NCBI GenBank assembly: GCA_965212195.1
Contig: CBDBUW010000017.1
Span: forward strand, 682,001 to 746,000
Direction: 5' to 3'
Source of the DNA: JAJCYK01 sp965212195
GTDB lineage: Bacteria; Bacteroidota; Bacteroidia; Cytophagales; Cyclobacteriaceae
DNA length: 64,000 nt
Of this stretch, positions 26,709 to 34,326 are shown one piece after another. Positions within the stretch are counted from its first letter, which is position 1, and each line of letters opens with the position of its first letter. The notes under the pieces are model-generated. The model searched no databases and was not told where the DNA came from. It worked only from the letters and a program-made list of their open reading frames with translations. The translations under genes were made by a program, and so were the position numbers.

Positions 26709-28277
26709 ATGTCTAATGACATTAGCAAGGGCTTATTTCAATTAGTTAAAGGGTTGTCTCCTAGTGAGAAACGCTATTTCAGATTGTATGTAGGCAAGGA
26801 AGGCAAGGCACAAAACAAGAAGTTTTTACGCCTTTTTGAATTGCTGGATCAGCAGTCAGACTACTCTGAAAGTCAGATTTTAAAGCAAGAGACTTCCTTT
26901 AAGCCTTCTCAAATGTCGAATTTAAAAGCCCATTTATACAAGCGTATTTTACAGAGTCTGAGATCTTATGAGAGTGGAAATATCAGAGATCTTAAGATAA
27001 GAGAAATGATCGATCACGCCCAGATCCTGTACAACCGCAGTCTTTACTCTCAATGTGCACGTATTTTGCAAAAAGCCAAAAAACTGGCCATGCGGCATCA
27101 CAATTTTGAGATGCTTCTAGAAATCTTTAAATGGGAAAAATTAGTGCTTAGTCAGACCGTGGGAAAAGGCAATCAAAAACGTGTAAATGCCATCATTGAC
27201 CAGGTACGTGATGTTAACAACCGCATAAATAATATCAATTCCTTCTCTAATATTTCTGTAAAGCTCAATGCGCTTTATTTGCGCAAGGGATTCATCCGGA
27301 ATCAGCAAGATTACGATACGGTAACTACCATATTTAATGGGGAAATGCCTGAATACAAGGAAGAGGAATTAAGCTTTTTCGAAAAGCTCCACCTTTACAA
27401 CTTATTTGTTGACTACTATTTCTTTATTCAGGACTTCCAGTCAGGTGGAGAGTATGCCCAAAAGTGGGTGGACCTGTTTGATAACAGTGATGGTATATCC
27501 GACCATTTGGATATATACTTAAAAGGACTGAACCAGTTAATGATAGCCCAATACAAACTGATGCGCTATTCGGATTTTGTGGCCAATCACCGACGTATGA
27601 AAAGCCTGCCTTCACTAAAGGGGGTAGAACTTGATGCCAATCTTCATTTGAAGCTACAGAAATACACCTACTCTCATCTGTTTAATAAATACTTCATGAT
27701 GGGTGATTTCGATCTGGGGGTAATGCTGATGGATAAGATCAGAAACGGGTTAGAGCAGTTCATTCCCCAATTGGACAAGCACTCTCGTCTTATTATGTAC
27801 TATAAGATCGCTTGTTTGTATTTTGGCAACAGCAACTTCAACGAAGCCATCAAATGGTTACACAGAATTATCAATACCGATAGTGAGGATATCCGGGAAG
27901 ATGTGCACAGCTTTGCTCGTATAGTGAACTTGGTAAGTCATTTTGAGCTTGGACATACGGAAGTGATCCCCTATTATCTGCGATCGACCTATCGATACCT
28001 TTCAAAGAAAGACGACCTCCAGCAGTTTCAAAAGTATATTTTGAGGTTTATTAAGAGGCTAGAGCGCAATATGACTGCTCAAGATCTGGTGGTAGAATTT
28101 AGAGCATTGAGAAAGCAACTCCTGGGATTGGTGGACAGTCCATTTGAAAAAAGAGCCTACATTTACTTCGATATTATTTCTTGGCTGGAAAGCCGGATAC
28201 AGGGGAGAAAAGTCGCCGAAATCATTAAAGAGAAAGCTTTGAAAACCATAGATGATCCTGCCATAGCAACGGCTTAA
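26709..28277 (+). CDS. Conserved helical-repeat protein of unknown function
   Basis: A 522-residue, almost wholly alpha-helical cytoplasmic protein without signal peptide or membrane segment. The N-terminus (ISKGLFQLVKGLSPSEKRYF) is basic. Helix pairs with TPR-like spacing run through the rest, for example LYNRSLYSQCARILQKAKKL, LYLRKGFI and YYKIACLYFGNSNFNEAIKW. Similar proteins are widespread as hypothetical proteins in Bacteroidota, but I know of no assigned function. It is divergent from the leu operon (165 bp gap) and precedes the phe leader by 85 bp. A scaffold or protein-interaction role is a guess from the repeats only. Confidence 0.75.
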   Translation: MSNDISKGLFQLVKGLSPSEKRYFRLYVGKEGKAQNKKFLRLFELLDQQSDYSESQILKQETSFKPSQMSNLKAHLYKRILQSLRSYESGNIRDLKIREMIDHAQILYNRSLYSQCARILQKAKKLAMRHHNFEMLLEIFKWEKLVLSQTVGKGNQKRVNAIIDQVRDVNNRINNINSFSNISVKLNALYLRKGFIRNQQDYDTVTTIFNGEMPEYKEEELSFFEKLHLYNLFVDYYFFIQDFQSGGEYAQKWVDLFDNSDGISDHLDIYLKGLNQLMIAQYKLMRYSDFVANHRRMKSLPSLKGVELDANLHLKLQKYTYSHLFNKYFMMGDFDLGVMLMDKIRNGLEQFIPQLDKHSRLIMYYKIACLYFGNSNFNEAIKWLHRIINTDSEDIREDVHSFARIVNLVSHFELGHTEVIPYYLRSTYRYLSKKDDLQQFQKYILRFIKRLERNMTAQDLVVEFRALRKQLLGLVDSPFEKRAYIYFDIISWLESRIQGRKVAEIIKEKALKTIDDPAIATA

Positions 28278-28362
28278 GGCATACTCCCAGAGTTAAAATA
28301 TTTAGCCAAACACTTTGAAGTAGCAATAATATTTATTTTCATTGTAGTTACAATTTGAAGAA

Positions 28363-28422
28363 ATGCGCTTATTCATCAATACATTTTACTTTTACTTTTT
28401 TAGTCCTCGACCGGGATTATAA
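28363..28422 (+). CDS. phe operon leader peptide (attenuation)
   Basis: A 19-codon ORF encodes MRLFINTFYFYFFSPRPGL, then TAA. Five Phe and two Tyr fall within ten residues (codons 4-13), as in enterobacterial PheL in character though not in sequence. It ends 34 bp before a strong terminator that runs directly into the pheA start codon. A TTTG at 28354-28357 lies only 5 bp before its ATG and could be part of a -7 box (TTACAATTTG), but the spacing is imperfect. Confidence 0.88.
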   Translation: MRLFINTFYFYFFSPRPGL

Positions 28423-28456
28423 GGTAATGTATTGATAAAAAAATACAACAACACTT

Positions 28457-28489
28457 AAGGTCCCGAATTCAATCGGGGCCTTTTTTTTT
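28457..28489 (+). terminator. Attenuator terminator abutting pheA
   Basis: AAGGTCCCGA and TCGGGGCCTT form a 10-bp stem (one G-U) with a 6-nt loop, followed by a run of nine Ts at 28481-28489. The next base is the A of the pheA ATG. Leader codons 17-19 contain CGGGATT (28412-28418), which can pair with GGTCCCG of the 5' arm (28459-28465) over 7 bp including two G-U pairs. That would be the competing antiterminator. Confidence 0.9.
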
Positions 28490-29383
28490 ATGTCTATGAA
28501 TAAAAAAATTAAAATCGCGATTCAGGGTGCAGCCGCAAGTTTTCATCATCAGGCTGCCTTGGAGTATTACCAACAAGATATAGATCTATTGGAATGTCGA
28601 AGTTTTGTTCAGGTGTGCGAGGCATTACTCAAAGGGAAAGTAGATAATGCGATCATGGCCATTGAGAATACCTTCACGGGAAGCCTGCTACCGAATTACG
28701 GCCTGCTGCAGCACTACCCTTTGCATATTGTGGGCGAACATTACTTGCACATTGAGCAACATCTAATGGCGTTGCCCGGCCAAGATACAGGTGCAATAAA
28801 GTATGTTCACTCGCATCCAATTGCTTTGAATCAATGCAGTCTGTTCCTGGAGCAGCATCCGCAGATCACGGCGATAGAGAAATACGATACGGCGGGAAGC
28901 GCTCAGGAAATTGCTGCAAATGGTTTGGTGGGTGTCGCTGCCATTGCAGGAGAACAAGCCGCTGAATTATATGGGTTACAAATATTAGCTCACGACATAG
29001 AGAATTTGAAGCAGAACCATACGCGCTTTCTAGTACTTAGCATGGATGGCAAAGAAACAGCAGAGGAGCCCAATAAAGCTTCCATCTGTTTGGAAGCCGC
29101 TCACAAGGTAGGTTCACTAATGGAAGTATTGCAGGTGTTCCAGCAACATTTGATCAATATTACCAAGATCCAATCGGTACCAATACTGGAAAAACCCTAT
29201 CAGTACCAGTTCCATCTGGATGCAGAGTGGGGACCTGAAACAGACTTGTCCAAGGCAATCAACGATCTGGATAAAATCACATTCTCTCAACGAGTTCTGG
29301 GTACTTATAAAAAAGGAATTAAAAGTTATGATTATACCAGCAGCACAAAGACTGCAACGGGTAGAGGAATATTACTTCTCTAG
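28490..29383 (+). CDS. pheA: Prephenate dehydratase
   Basis: A monofunctional enzyme of 297 residues that converts prephenate to phenylpyruvate. The catalytic TRF motif is at 178-180 (KQNHTRFLVLS), and IAIQGAAASFHHQAAL and AIENTFTGSLLPNYGLL match the substrate-binding lobe. A C-terminal ACT domain follows (about 197-272), but the Phe-binding ESRP motif reads QSVP (228-231) and GALV reads GSLM (208-211). Start ATG is at 28490; another in-frame ATG lies at 28496. The last 18 codons overlap the next gene in another frame and encode a tail (DYTSSTKTATGRG) unlike the family. Confidence 0.93.
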   Translation: MSMNKKIKIAIQGAAASFHHQAALEYYQQDIDLLECRSFVQVCEALLKGKVDNAIMAIENTFTGSLLPNYGLLQHYPLHIVGEHYLHIEQHLMALPGQDTGAIKYVHSHPIALNQCSLFLEQHPQITAIEKYDTAGSAQEIAANGLVGVAAIAGEQAAELYGLQILAHDIENLKQNHTRFLVLSMDGKETAEEPNKASICLEAAHKVGSLMEVLQVFQQHLINITKIQSVPILEKPYQYQFHLDAEWGPETDLSKAINDLDKITFSQRVLGTYKKGIKSYDYTSSTKTATGRGILLL

Positions 29384-30503
29384 AAAACTCCAGGAGATCA
29401 GACGCATGAATGCCCAAGGGCTTGATGTGATTAACCTGGGTATTGGGAGTCCTGACCTTGCCCCTGCTTCCGATGTAGTGGAATCACTATGTCAATCCGC
29501 TGCTGTGGAACAGAATCACGGGTATCAACCTTATCGCGGTCTGCCTTCACTGCGAGAGTCTATGGCCAATTGGTATGCAACCACTTTTGGGATCACGCTG
29601 GACCCGGAAAGTCAATTACTGCCGCTCATAGGGTCTAAAGAAGGTATATTCCACATTTCAATGGCCTTCCTCAATCCAGGTGACGCTGTATTAGCTCCCA
29701 ACCCAGGGTACCCCGGATACGCAGGAACTACCCGATTGGTGGGAGCTGAACCTATATTCTATCCCTTAGACCCTCAGGAGCAGTGGCAGCCAGATTGGGA
29801 ATTTCTGGAAAAACTCGATACCGATACTGTAAAAATAATGTGGATCAACTATCCGCATATGCCTACCGGAGCGGTGGCCCTGGAAAGTACTTTTAGAAGA
29901 TTGGTGGATTGGTGCAAGGAGCGGAGCATACTATTGTGCCATGACAATCCCTATAGCCTGATTTTAAATCCCACTGCCCCCCTTAGTGTACTAGCCACTC
30001 GAGGAGCACTAGACAACTGCCTGGAATTGAATTCTTTAAGCAAAGGACACCACATGGCAGGCTGGCGAATTGGCATGGTTTGTGGAAGTTCAGAATACAT
30101 AGATGCAATTATTCAGGTGAAAAGCAATATCGATAGTGGCATGTTTAAAGGTCTTCAGGAAGCGGCAATAACGGCTTTACAGCCACGTAGCTCCTGGCAC
30201 CATACCCAAAACGGCATCTATCAAAAACGTAAAATACTAGTGGAAACATTAATGGACATATTGGGCTGCAGCTATCAACGGGAAACCGCTGGTCTGTTCG
30301 TTTGGGCTAAAGTTCCAGATGGAGTAAGAGATACTATTGACTTTACGGATAAGATCCTTCATCAGGCCAATGTGTTTATAGTACCAGGCGAAGTTTTTGG
30401 ATCTGCTGGAAAGAATTACGTTCGGGCATCCTTATGCGTAAAGGAGGACCGTATTAACCAAGCAATTGAACGAGTAAAAGCATTTAAATCATCATTGGTA
30501 TGA
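29328..30503 (+). CDS. Class I/II aminotransferase of the aromatic operon
   Basis: A fold-type I PLP aminotransferase of 391 residues. I chose the ATG at 29328 (MIIPAAQRLQRVEEYYF) because family sequence begins there; it overlaps pheA by 56 bp. The PLP lysine is K239 in NSLSKGHHMAGWRIG. The usual NPTG asparagine is replaced, giving YPHMPTGA. DVINLGIGSPDLAP and PNPGYPGY are typical of the LL-diaminopimelate/alanine aminotransferase subgroup. Lying between pheA and DAHP synthase, it probably transaminates phenylpyruvate and hydroxyphenylpyruvate, an inference from context. Its stop overlaps the next start (ATGA). Confidence 0.85.
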   Translation: MIIPAAQRLQRVEEYYFSRKLQEIRRMNAQGLDVINLGIGSPDLAPASDVVESLCQSAAVEQNHGYQPYRGLPSLRESMANWYATTFGITLDPESQLLPLIGSKEGIFHISMAFLNPGDAVLAPNPGYPGYAGTTRLVGAEPIFYPLDPQEQWQPDWEFLEKLDTDTVKIMWINYPHMPTGAVALESTFRRLVDWCKERSILLCHDNPYSLILNPTAPLSVLATRGALDNCLELNSLSKGHHMAGWRIGMVCGSSEYIDAIIQVKSNIDSGMFKGLQEAAITALQPRSSWHHTQNGIYQKRKILVETLMDILGCSYQRETAGLFVWAKVPDGVRDTIDFTDKILHQANVFIVPGEVFGSAGKNYVRASLCVKEDRINQAIERVKAFKSSLV

Positions 30504-31630
30504 CAAAGATAAAAATGAATATCAAACCCCTAGATCAATGGGGAGTAACCCAGGATCTTCCCTTGATCATCAGTGGACCTTGTAGTGCGGAAACGCCGGA
30601 GCAGGTGATGGCCACCGCCAAGGCCCTTGTGGAGAAAACACCACAGGTACAAGTATTTCGAGCGGGAGCCTGGAAACCCAGGACCCGACCCAACAGTTTT
30701 GAAGGTATCGGTAACGAGGCTCTGCGCTGGATGCAGGAAGTAAAAGCTGAAACCGGACTGCTAACATCAGTGGAAGTTGCCAATGCTAATCATGTTTATG
30801 AGGCCCTAAAGCACGGCATCGATATTCTATGGGTAGGTGCGCGAACTACTGTTAATCCCTTTAGCGTGCAAGAAATTGCCAATGCTTTAAAAGGAGTGGA
30901 TATACCGGTAATGGTTAAAAACCCCATCAATCCAGACCTACAACTGTGGTTAGGCGCTATTGAGCGCATTCATCAAGCCGGAATCACTCGGCTGGGAGCC
31001 ATTCACCGAGGATTTTCCAGTGGTCAAAACGGACGTTTCCGCAATGCTCCCCAATGGAAACTTCCAATTGAATTAAAACGATTGGTGCCGGATCTACCCA
31101 TGATCTGCGATCCCAGTCATATTTGCGGAAATCGTGATATGTTGTTAGAGATCTCCCAAAAAGCCCTCGACCTGGCTATGGATGGCCTAATGTTGGAATC
31201 CCACCCAAACCCGGATGAAGCCTGGAGTGACCAACTTCAACAGGTAACCCCAGTGGCATTGGCGGATATTCTAAAAGATCTGAATCTAAGGAAACCTGAG
31301 GGTGAGGACCGTGAGCCGGTGGATTTTCTAAAACTGTATCGAGATGAGATTGATCTCATCGATCTGGAAATACTTGATACTATGTCAAGACGCGCCAAGG
31401 TAATTGAGAAGATTGCGGAATACAAAAAAGAGCATAAGATGACCATCCTACAGGTGAGCCGATGGGACGAATTGTTGAAGGACCGCCTGTCATTAGCGGA
31501 AAAGTTGGGACTTGATCCAAAGTTCTCCAAAGAATTATATCAGCAAATACATTTAATGTCAATACGCATTCAGACTAAAGTTATGAATGCCGATGAAGAG
31601 GAAATAGATCTAGATCTACCCCAAAAATAG
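30500..31630 (+). CDS. Bifunctional DAHP synthase / chorismate mutase (type II)
   Basis: A 376-residue fusion. The N-terminal part (about 10-260) is a type Ibeta DAHP synthase, seen in LIISGPCSAETPEQVMATA, VQVFRAGAWKPRTRPNSFEG, WVGARTTVNPFSVQEIA and CDPSHICGNRDM; it condenses PEP and erythrose-4-phosphate. The C-terminal part (about 280-365) is an AroQ-type mutase (YRDEIDLIDLEILDTMSRRA, then EIAEYKKEH-like sequence and a final helix). The order synthase-mutase is the one known in Bacteroidota such as Porphyromonas. The mutase makes prephenate for PheA encoded two genes upstream. No tyrA follows. Confidence 0.94.
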   Translation: MTKIKMNIKPLDQWGVTQDLPLIISGPCSAETPEQVMATAKALVEKTPQVQVFRAGAWKPRTRPNSFEGIGNEALRWMQEVKAETGLLTSVEVANANHVYEALKHGIDILWVGARTTVNPFSVQEIANALKGVDIPVMVKNPINPDLQLWLGAIERIHQAGITRLGAIHRGFSSGQNGRFRNAPQWKLPIELKRLVPDLPMICDPSHICGNRDMLLEISQKALDLAMDGLMLESHPNPDEAWSDQLQQVTPVALADILKDLNLRKPEGEDREPVDFLKLYRDEIDLIDLEILDTMSRRAKVIEKIAEYKKEHKMTILQVSRWDELLKDRLSLAEKLGLDPKFSKELYQQIHLMSIRIQTKVMNADEEEIDLDLPQK

Positions 31631-31683
31631 GCCACGTTTAAATAGGGTAATGGTTATATTAGGTCTTATCCCACTAGATTGTA

Positions 31684-32325
31684 ATGATTATTTCAGAGAA
31701 GTCTCCGGTATATGTCAGCCTGGTCATTTGCTACCTCATTCTAGGATCCTGCACTACTAAACGGGAGTCAAACGATTGGACCTCGAGAGACCGTGATTTT
31801 TTGATCGAAGGACTAACCGCATCGCGAGATACTTTGATCTCTCTAACCGATGGGTTGTCTGAAAAGGCCTGGCACTTTCGCGAAGACAGCTCCCGATGGT
31901 GCATAGGGGATGTGGTGACGCACTTGGCCCTGCACGATGCCTTGTACTATCGGGAATTAAGGTCCACAACAGCACTGCCCCTGCCCACTTTACCGCAAGA
32001 TTCTTTATTAGATGAAGATGATTATTTAATGGAATACAGGGAAATCAACCCTCAAAATATGGGGACATCACCCTGGTATCTGGACCCAACCGTGCACTGG
32101 TGCCAGCCTCAACAAACCATAGCTAGTTTTACCCTCACTCGAGATCACTATATTAGTTTCGTGGATACTACCAAAGCTAACTTACGGGCGTACTTCTCTG
32201 CAAACGGGCGTGGTAAGAAACCCTATCGTGATTTACACCAGCTGGTCATGATTAGTGTGGCCCATTCCCAGCGGCACTTGCAACAAATACGGCATATCAA
32301 GTCAGCCGCTAATTTTCCAAATTAA
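31684..32325 (+). CDS. DinB-like putative metal-dependent lipoprotein
   Basis: A 213-residue protein with a lipobox (LILGSC, C23), so it is probably a membrane-anchored lipoprotein. The body is a four-helix DinB/YfiT-type bundle: the segment WCIGDVVTHLALHDALYYRE, with its histidine pair, and VAHSQRHLQQIRHIK near the C-terminus supply the likely metal ligands. DinB-family members include bacillithiol transferases and hydrolases, but most are uncharacterised, and export of such a domain is less common. It starts 53 bp after the phe operon and is followed after 7 bp by a GNAT gene. Confidence 0.7.
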   Translation: MIISEKSPVYVSLVICYLILGSCTTKRESNDWTSRDRDFLIEGLTASRDTLISLTDGLSEKAWHFREDSSRWCIGDVVTHLALHDALYYRELRSTTALPLPTLPQDSLLDEDDYLMEYREINPQNMGTSPWYLDPTVHWCQPQQTIASFTLTRDHYISFVDTTKANLRAYFSANGRGKKPYRDLHQLVMISVAHSQRHLQQIRHIKSAANFPN

Positions 32326-32332
32326 CCCGCTC

Positions 32333-32821
32333 ATGAGAGCCCAGGTACAATATCGTCAGCTTGGCACCAATGATCAATCATTATTGGCCAACCTGATGTT
32401 TGAAGCGCTATTTATCCCTGCCCACGAAAAAGTCCCACCCCGCGAAGTCGTAGGAGAACCCGACCTGGCTAAGTATCATGCTGACTGGGGGCGTGCGGGT
32501 GATGTAGGATTTGTGGCGGAGGTGGATGGTGTAGCGGTGGGCGCTATCTGGTGCCGTCAATTCACTCGCGATCAAAACAGCTATGGATTTGTCAATCCTA
32601 ATTTTCCCGAAATGGTGATCGCCTTGTTTTCTAATTTCCGGAATCAAGGAATCGGGACGGCACTCATAAAGCATTTAGTTAATGATTTGAAGCAGCAGGG
32701 ATTGGGAGGCCTGAGCCTGAGCGTGCAGAAAGCCAATGAGGCGGTAAATCTGTATAAAAGGTTAGGGTTCAAGGTGACGGCCGAGAAGGGTACTGCCTTC
32801 ACCATGCTTAAACAGTGGTAG
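32333..32821 (+). CDS. GNAT-family N-acetyltransferase
   Basis: A 162-residue acetyltransferase with start ATG at 32333 (MRAQVQYRQLGTNDQ). The acetyl-CoA pyrophosphate loop is RNQGIGTALIKHLVNDL, and the later strand GLSLSVQKANEAVNLYKRLGF is the usual C-terminal GNAT motif. Substrate unknown. It follows the DinB-like gene closely and converges on the SnoaL-like gene with directly adjoining stop codons (32819-32821 and 32822-32824). Confidence 0.85.
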   Translation: MRAQVQYRQLGTNDQSLLANLMFEALFIPAHEKVPPREVVGEPDLAKYHADWGRAGDVGFVAEVDGVAVGAIWCRQFTRDQNSYGFVNPNFPEMVIALFSNFRNQGIGTALIKHLVNDLKQQGLGGLSLSVQKANEAVNLYKRLGFKVTAEKGTAFTMLKQW

Positions 32822-33256
32822 TTACTGATTGGGAGTGTCCAGCGAAACTGCCTGTAATTGTTCCAACATACTAAGGGTATCCCACACCACTTGCTGATCC
32901 ACAATTTTATCCGATTGGATGCGCATAATGATAATGCCGGGAATACTCACTTTGCGTGCCGTGGGTTTCACGCCCATTAAAGAGCCTTTGTGGGTTCCTT
33001 TAAATACAAACCTGATCACCACTTGGTCCCCTTCGCCTAACATGTCCGCGATTTTTATCTGACAATCCGGAAAGGCCTCTACATAGGTATCATAGATTTT
33101 ACGGTAGCCTTGAGGTCCGTACAATACACCCCCAGGGGTACTGGTAGCAAATTCCTCAGAAAAGATCTCGGTCATCAGCTGAGGTCTTTTAGAATTCCAT
33201 ACCTGTTCCACCAAACGAGTGGCCAAGGCTTTATTCCTGTTTATTTTGGGTTCCAT
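32822..33256 (-). CDS. SnoaL-like / ester cyclase-type protein
   Basis: A 144-residue NTF2-fold protein read from the ATG at 33256 (MEPKINRNKALATRLVEQVW). The frame stays open upstream, but that part is hydrophobic noise and overlaps the next divergent start. The pattern FSEEFATSTPGG, GYRKIYDTYVEAFPDCQIKI, MLGEGDQVVIRFVFKGTHKG and VSIPGIIIMRIQSDKIV follows the SnoaL polyketide-cyclase family closely, so a small-molecule-binding or cyclase-like role is likely. Substrate unknown. Confidence 0.8.
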   Translation of the reverse strand: MEPKINRNKALATRLVEQVWNSKRPQLMTEIFSEEFATSTPGGVLYGPQGYRKIYDTYVEAFPDCQIKIADMLGEGDQVVIRFVFKGTHKGSLMGVKPTARKVSIPGIIIMRIQSDKIVDQQVVWDTLSMLEQLQAVSLDTPNQ

Positions 33257-33384
33257 CTGTTGATTTAAAGGAAGTAAGCAAAGTCCAGTGAACCATCGAT
33301 GGCAAAAAATAGAATAAATTATACCTAAAACAAAATATCTGGCAATCCACATCGGCACCCTGATTATCTCTATATTGAAAAGAC

Positions 33385-34326
33385 ATGGATAGAGCATCTC
33401 TATTAACACTGGTTACCGCATGCCTTATTCTGGGTTGTGAAGATGCGCATAGAAATCTGCCATCGCAGTCTTCAGAAACTTTTTTGGTAGTACTGGGAAT
33501 TGCTCAAGATGCGGGATATCCACAGATAAACTGTGAAAAATCCTGCTGTATAAGCGTGTGGCAACAACCGCACCTCGGCAAAATGGTGACCTCCCTGGGG
33601 ATTGTGGACCTGGACCAGGGGAAGCATTGGATCATAGATGCCACCCCTGATTTCAGGGACCAGTGGCAGTATCTGAAAGAAAACTGGAATACAGAACTGG
33701 CCGGGGTGTTTCTAACTCATGCCCATATGGGGCATTACACAGGACTTATGCAATTGGGCCGGGAGGCTTTAGGCGGTGATCGGGTTCCAGTCTATGCCAT
33801 GCCTAGAATGCGGAAATATCTGGAATCCAACGGCCCCTGGGATCAATTGGTTAGCTTGGCCAATATTGACCTACGATCCTTACAGCCCGACAGCACGGTA
33901 GCCCTGGGTACCCAATTATCCGTAAAGCCAGTGCTGGTCCCTCATCGTGACGAGTACAGTGAAACAGTGGGATACCGGATAGTAGGAAAGGATTTCAGTT
34001 CTCTGTTTATACCGGATATTGATAAATGGGAAAACTGGCAACTGGATATCCGGGAAGAAATTATGAAGGTAGATGTGGCATTGATCGATGGTAGCTTCTT
34101 TCAAAACGGGGAACTACCTGGACGGGATATGTCCACCATTCCCCACCCTTTTGTGGAGGAAAGCATGCATTTGATGAAAGGACTGGACCCTCATCAAAAA
34201 TCCAAAGTTCATTTCATCCATTTCAATCATACTAATCCCCTTTTGCAAGAACAGAGTGAAGCCTACACTGTAGTCATTCAAGAAGGATTCCAGGTAGCCA
34301 AGCAGGGAACCGTATTCCCGCTTTAG
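33385..34326 (+). CDS. Metallo-beta-lactamase-fold lipoprotein, PqqB-like
   Basis: A 313-residue protein with a lipobox at C18 (CLILGCED). The metal motif is THAHMGHYTG, with H112, H114 and H116, where the aspartate of the canonical HxHxDH is glycine. A C50-x3-CC cluster (INCEKSCC) could bind a second metal, as in PqqB-type proteins. LVPHRDEYSETVGYRI and VHFIHFNHTNPLL provide later ligand histidines. No other pqq gene is nearby, so PQQ synthesis is unlikely; hydrolase activity is inferred from the fold. Its last 4 bp overlap the convergent esterase gene. Confidence 0.75.
   Translation: MDRASLLTLVTACLILGCEDAHRNLPSQSSETFLVVLGIAQDAGYPQINCEKSCCISVWQQPHLGKMVTSLGIVDLDQGKHWIIDATPDFRDQWQYLKENWNTELAGVFLTHAHMGHYTGLMQLGREALGGDRVPVYAMPRMRKYLESNGPWDQLVSLANIDLRSLQPDSTVALGTQLSVKPVLVPHRDEYSETVGYRIVGKDFSSLFIPDIDKWENWQLDIREEIMKVDVALIDGSFFQNGELPGRDMSTIPHPFVEESMHLMKGLDPHQKSKVHFIHFNHTNPLLQEQSEAYTVVIQEGFQVAKQGTVFPL

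Noticed and set aside
33257..33409. N-terminal membrane extension of the SnoaL-like protein
   Set aside because: The extension overlaps the start of the divergent lipoprotein gene and is not part of the SnoaL family; ATG 33256 is the natural start.
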